From Clostridiales bacterium (lineage in GTDB: Bacteria; Bacillota; Clostridia; Oscillospirales; Acutalibacteraceae), in the NCBI GenBank assembly GCA_012511485.1, contig JAAZFZ010000008.1, positions 1 through 5,963 of the forward strand: 5,963 nucleotides of DNA. The letters run 5' to 3'. The notes beneath the pieces are model-generated. The model searched no databases, was not told the DNA's origin, and saw only the letters and a program-made list of their open reading frames with translations. Made by a program: the position numbers and the translations under genes. Positions 5,388 to 5,963 of this stretch are shown piece after piece; position 1 is the first letter of the stretch; each line of letters opens with the position of its first letter.

Positions 5388-5963
5388 TTTTCACCACTCC
5401 AGCTCATTTTTTCCCGGAGCTCCTTGCCCACCTTCTGCACAAGCAGCTCGCTTTCGGCCTTGCGTCGTGCAGAAAAAGTAGGCCTTGCGTCTGCATTTTC
5501 CTTGAGCCATTGCTTTGCGAAGGAGCCATCCTGGATTTCAGAGAGAACCTTTTTCATCTCGTTTTTAGTGGCATCGGTGATAATTCTGTCGCCTATGCAG
5601 TAGTCACCGTATTCGGCTGTGTCGCTTATGGAATAGCGCATGAACGAAAGCCCGCCTTTCACAACAAGGTCAATAATTAGCTTCATCTCATGTATGCACT
5701 CAAAATATGCACTCTCAGGCTGATATCCCGCACTTACAAGCGTTTCAAAGCCTGCCTTCATAAGAGCCGACACGCCGCCGCATAAAACACACTGCTCACC
5801 GAACAGGTCGGTTTCTGTTTCCTCCTTGAATGTGGTTTCAGGAATACCTCCACGTCCGCCTCCGATACCTGAAGCATAGGCAAGTGCCAGATCCTTTGCA
5901 TTTCGACGGACATCGTTTTCCACAGTTATCAGGCAGGGAACTCCTCTACCTTCAAGGTATTGA
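5384..5963 (-). CDS. ilvC: Ketol-acid reductoisomerase, C-terminal part (5' end beyond window)
   Basis: Frame stays open to the right edge, so 192 residues of an expected 330-340 are visible. The enzyme isomerises and reduces acetolactate and acetohydroxybutyrate with NAD(P)H, feeding IlvD. The visible part is the helical knotted domain of a short (class I) enzyme. Magnesium ligands are in place: ETDLFGEQ with Asp52 and Glu56, then FECIHEMKL with Glu88 and Glu92, at the same 36-residue spacing as in class I enzymes, and YSISDTAEYG with the substrate-binding serine (113 by spacing). The N-terminal Rossmann domain, and so the cofactor preference, is outside. A GTG codon at 5923 is an internal valine, not a start, because family sequence (GRGVPCLI) continues upstream of it. 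First visible gene of the leftward operon. Confidence 0.96.
   Translation of the reverse strand, partial: QYLEGRGVPCLITVENDVRRNAKDLALAYASGIGGGRGGIPETTFKEETETDLFGEQCVLCGGVSALMKAGFETLVSAGYQPESAYFECIHEMKLIIDLVVKGGLSFMRYSISDTAEYGDYCIGDRIITDATKNEMKKVLSEIQDGSFAKQWLKENADARPTFSARRKAESELLVQKVGKELREKMSWSGEK

Overview
The window reads as chromosomal DNA from an anaerobic, low-to-moderate GC member of the Bacillota, probably Clostridia. Supporting signs are the gene style, strong GGAGG-type ribosome binding sites, the medium-form threonine ammonia-lyase, and an IlvD that lacks the third cluster cysteine seen in plant and mycobacterial [2Fe-2S] enzymes. This placement is an inference from protein character; no rRNA or other marker gene is present.

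Left part (1 to about 2070, rightward genes): an accessory-looking patchwork. It starts with the last 26 codons of an unidentified protein. A short reading frame follows that resembles only the C-terminal tip of the RlmD/TrmA-type 23S rRNA uracil-C5 methyltransferases, with no methyltransferase body in front of it. After about 225 bases of apparently noncoding, hairpin-forming DNA come two rightward protease genes. The first is a complete CPBP-family intramembrane metalloprotease (Abi/Rce1-like). The second carries only the M41 zinc-peptidase half of FtsH, with the AAA+ ATPase and transmembrane parts missing and replaced by an unrelated leader of about 36 residues. A clear intrinsic terminator closes this part at 2041-2070.

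Right part (2201 to 5963, leftward genes): a compact branched-chain amino acid operon, in transcription order ilvC (5' end outside the window), ilvD, ilvA, ridA. Junctions are a 4-base overlap (ilvC/ilvD), a 7-base overlap (ilvD/ilvA) and a 2-base gap (ilvA/ridA), so co-transcription and translational coupling are very likely. IlvA makes 2-oxobutyrate from threonine. IlvC and IlvD carry out the two shared middle steps of isoleucine and valine synthesis. RidA hydrolyses the reactive enamine/imine that IlvA releases. Acetohydroxyacid synthase, the transaminase and the operon promoter or leader must lie outside the window.

No clearly new multi-gene system is evident. The points most worth a second look are the orphan rlmD-like 3' tip as a possible integration scar, the ATPase-less FtsH peptidase beside a second membrane protease, and the structured noncoding block between 189 and 413.
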